Origin: Paractinoplanes atraurantiacus
GTDB lineage: Bacteria; Actinomycetota; Actinomycetes; Mycobacteriales; Micromonosporaceae
DNA: 64,000 nt
Assembly (NCBI RefSeq): GCF_900215205.1
Contig: NZ_OBDY01000007.1
Span: forward strand, 62,001 to 126,000
Direction of reading: 5' to 3'
The position numbers were made by a program, and so were the translations under genes. Of this stretch, positions 62,158 to 64,000 are shown piece after piece. The notes beneath the pieces are model-generated. The model had not been told where the DNA came from and did no database searches. It worked only from the letters and a program-made list of their open reading frames with translations. Positions within the stretch are counted from its first letter, which is position 1. Every line of letters begins with the position of its first letter.

Positions 62158-62550
62158 TCAGTGTGGTGCCGCGCGGTGCCGCCAGGCGAGAGACACCCGA
62201 GGTCTGGTCACCGTCAGCTCGCCCCACTCTCCGGTCAGCCGCCAGCGCATGGCGGCGGGGTCGGACAGGGTGAAGGTGTCGATGTTGCCGAAGTCGAGTT
62301 CGCCGTTGGGGTCGCGGTTCGGGTGGGCGCCTGAAGGGGTGAAGGTCAGATCGTTGCCGGTGATCGTGAGGACGGCCGGCTCGGTGGCGTGGACCTCGCC
62401 GGGACGTGGTGGGTGGTAGCGCGGGTGCTCGGTTGTCATGACCGCGTCCAGCGCGAAAGTCACCGTCGTGGTGTCGTGGCGGAAGGCCGTGACCCAGGAC
62501 TCTTCGAGCGCGACGGAGACGAGAGCCGGGAACTGCTCGAAGTAGTTCAC
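62158..62550 (-). CDS. Small protein coupled to an ArsR-type regulator gene
   Basis: 130 residues, GTG start overlapping the regulator's stop (GTGA). Begins VNYFEQFPALVSVALEESWV; short beta-rich body with TTEHPRYHPPRPGEVH, PNGELDFGNIDTF and GEWGELTVTRPRV. No family recognised. Translational coupling suggests it works with the regulator, perhaps sensing or binding its ligand. Confidence 0.6.
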   Translation of the reverse strand: MNYFEQFPALVSVALEESWVTAFRHDTTTVTFALDAVMTTEHPRYHPPRPGEVHATEPAVLTITGNDLTFTPSGAHPNRDPNGELDFGNIDTFTLSDPAAMRWRLTGEWGELTVTRPRVSLAWRHRAAPH

Positions 62551-63263
62551 ACCCGCGAGGATATGGCGTGGGAATGGCGGTCCAAGGGTGCGCCGAAGTG
62601 GGTGGTGAAGGCGATATGGCCCTGGTCGGTCAGGCGCAAGGCCCGGCCTGTGCCTATGCGGATCAGCCAGGACTCGGTCAGGGCGTGTCGCAGCAGGGCG
62701 GCGCCGGTGATGCCGGCCAGGTGGGGGCGGCGCTCGGTCCAGTCGAGGCAGTCTCGCAGCAGCGGGCGGCGGCCCGGGGCGTCCAAGGTGATGCCCAGGC
62801 CGGTCAGGCGGGTGCGGCCGGTGGGGGTCAGGGACAGGCCGTTCTCTCTTGTCAGCAGGCCGGTGCTGAGCATGCCGTCGGCCAGGGCTACGCCCACGGT
62901 GCCGGCCAGGTGGTCGTAGCAGGTGCGGGCGTAGGCGAGGTTTCGTTTGCGGTGGGCGGCGGCCAACGTACGTACGGGGGAAGGGGTTTGATCTGTCGCG
63001 GCCGTGACGGCCTCGATCAGCGTGGCCACCTCCGGGGTGGCCAGGGCCAGGTAGCGGTGACGGCCCTGACGGTGCTCGGTCAGCAGGCCGCCGGTGACCA
63101 GGCGGTCGGCGTGTTCGGAGGCCGTGGACATGGCCACGCCGGCGTGGCGGGCCAGTTCGCCCACCGTCCAGGCCCGGCCGTCCATCAGGGCCAGGCAGAA
63201 GGCGGCCCGGGTGCGGTCGGCCAGCAGGGCCGCCCACGAGGCCAGGGATGACGCGTCGTCCAT
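62547..63263 (-). CDS. ArsR-type winged-helix regulator
   Basis: 238 residues. HTH at ~15-85: LADRTRAAFCLALMDGRAWT, VGELARHAGVAMSTASEHAD-RLVTGGLLTEHRQGRHRYLAL. Then a long C-terminal helical region with a second wHTH-like tail (ALRLTDQGHIAFTTHFG), an arrangement seen in ArsR regulators of actinomycetes. Effector unknown. Confidence 0.82.
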   Translation of the reverse strand: MDDASSLASWAALLADRTRAAFCLALMDGRAWTVGELARHAGVAMSTASEHADRLVTGGLLTEHRQGRHRYLALATPEVATLIEAVTAATDQTPSPVRTLAAAHRKRNLAYARTCYDHLAGTVGVALADGMLSTGLLTRENGLSLTPTGRTRLTGLGITLDAPGRRPLLRDCLDWTERRPHLAGITGAALLRHALTESWLIRIGTGRALRLTDQGHIAFTTHFGAPLDRHSHAISSRV

Positions 63264-63306
63264 GTGACGATGATGCCCGCCGCACTGTTCGGGGCCGGCC
63301 GAAGTG

Positions 63307-64000
63307 TCAGGTGATGACGAAAGCCGGCGGGTCGTGGCGCAGGAAGTCGTGGTGGGAGATGTCCCAGCCGTAGGCGCCGGTGCGGGCGAAGACCAGGATG
63401 TCGCCGGCGCGCAGGTGGGCGACGTGCTGTCCGCGGGTGAGGACGTCGCGCGGGGTGCAGAGCTCGCCCACGGCGTCGACCTCGGCGTCGGAGACCGAGG
63501 GGCGCGGGTACGGGTGGGGCCAGTCGTCGACCGGGACGACGGTGAACGGGTGTGAGTAGCCCCAGGCGGCCGGCAGGCGGAAATGGTGGGTGCCGCCGCG
63601 CAGCACGGCGAACGTGCGGCCGTGGGTGGTCTTGATGTCGATGACCTCGGCGGCGTAGCGGCCGGCGTCGGCGGCCAGGTAACGGCCCGGTTCGAAGATC
63701 AGGTCGATGCCGGGCGGGATCTCGATGTCGCGCAGGGGGGACAGGTCCATGGAGGCGTCGGACAGGTAGTCGACGCCGAAGCCGCCGCCGACGTTGACCA
63801 CCCGCAAATCGGGCAGCCCGACGGACAAGGACCAGCTCAGGCAGTCGCGGACGAAGGCGGCGTGAGCCTGGCCGTCCATGTTGTTGGAGACGGCGTGCAG
63901 GTGGAAGCCGATGATGTTGACGCCGGGCACGGACAGGGCGTCCCCAAGGGAAGAAACGCCGAACGGGGTCGGAGTGCCGGTCATCGTGTGGCTGCCCTGC
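63307..64000 (-). CDS. Type III PLP-dependent decarboxylase (5' end outside window)
   Basis: The frame stays open to the window end (QGSHTMTGTPTPFGVSSLGD), so the N-terminus with the PLP lysine is missing; 230 residues are visible. Visible marks: GTPTPFGV (cf. MGGGPSQFGI), IIGFHLHAVSNNMD, NVGGGFGVDY, FEPGRYLAADAG (phosphate binding), CTPRDVLTRGQ and the C-terminal TGAYGWDISHHDFLRHDPP. The ISHHDF ending is typical of siderophore- or acyl-carrier-linked decarboxylases (SbnH/BtrK-like) rather than LysA. Exact amino-acid substrate unknown. Confidence 0.85.
   Translation of the reverse strand, partial: QGSHTMTGTPTPFGVSSLGDALSVPGVNIIGFHLHAVSNNMDGQAHAAFVRDCLSWSLSVGLPDLRVVNVGGGFGVDYLSDASMDLSPLRDIEIPPGIDLIFEPGRYLAADAGRYAAEVIDIKTTHGRTFAVLRGGTHHFRLPAAWGYSHPFTVVPVDDWPHPYPRPSVSDAEVDAVGELCTPRDVLTRGQHVAHLRAGDILVFARTGAYGWDISHHDFLRHDPPAFVIT

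Overview
The window is about 70% GC-type actinobacterial chromosome: third codon positions are nearly all G/C, GTG and TTG starts are common, gene spacing is very tight, and many genes appear leaderless. The gene families (F420/DDN-type oxidoreductase, garA/odhI, ftsR, GlnII, cutinase, two chemoreceptors, a lone truncated KdpD) fit a Micromonosporaceae-type organism such as Actinoplanes or a relative. The genus is inference. No rRNA, tRNA, CRISPR or intact insertion sequence was seen.

Layout. 1-4.7 kb: end of a secreted-type PHP-domain protein, then a coupled three-gene operon (kinase-fold protein, LexA-like protein with a huge repeat linker and no catalytic dyad, PHP histidinol-phosphatase-like protein). 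4.7-14.2 kb: ABM-truncated haemoglobin fusion, LLM flavoenzyme, DUF4142 protein, two tandem chemoreceptors, type II glutamine synthetase, N-formylglutamate amidohydrolase, MOSC protein and a duplicated zinc-metallopeptidase lipoprotein. 14.3-25.3 kb: APH-family kinase, SUMF1-type pair, repeat-rich membrane protein, TetR with a large operator, ABC-F protein, PhzF protein and an AAA/VWA chaperone-like pair.

26.3-32.5 kb is the conserved actinobacterial cluster also known from mycobacteria: CDP-alcohol phosphotransferase, DUF881, small basic protein, DUF881, gcvH, garA, ftsR-type MerR, bifunctional nuclease, second MerR. Its usual partner gcvP lies about 20 kb further on (52.5 kb) behind a glycine riboswitch. 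Between them sit accessory genes: a methyltransferase, a transglutaminase-like protein, an FxSxx/HExxH-type peptide-modification-like locus (34.2-37.9 kb), a helicase-kdpD(C-terminal part)-kdpE operon, an orphan AbiEii-like nucleotidyltransferase, cutinase, LysR/MFS, SDR/TetR, and a nucleotidyltransferase pair of which one copy is broken.

55.4-64 kb: DUF5999 protein, aminodeoxychorismate synthase (pabB), a DHFR-like reductase, a sigma factor coupled to its likely membrane regulator, peptide deformylase with a P-loop kinase, an F420-type oxidoreductase divergent from a MarR regulator with twin operators, an ArsR-type regulator pair, and the start-truncated end of a type III PLP decarboxylase.

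Most notable: (1) a small-peptide/HExxH-like/TPR operon in which the HExxH metal ligands are replaced; (2) a LexA-like protein lacking both Ser and Lys of the dyad, with a degenerate 15-residue minisatellite linker; (3) six same-strand gene junctions with gaps of exactly 9-10 nt where the upstream stop codon forms the first three bases of a TANNNT -10-like hexamer placed 6-7 nt before the next start, suggesting stop-codon-embedded leaderless promoters.
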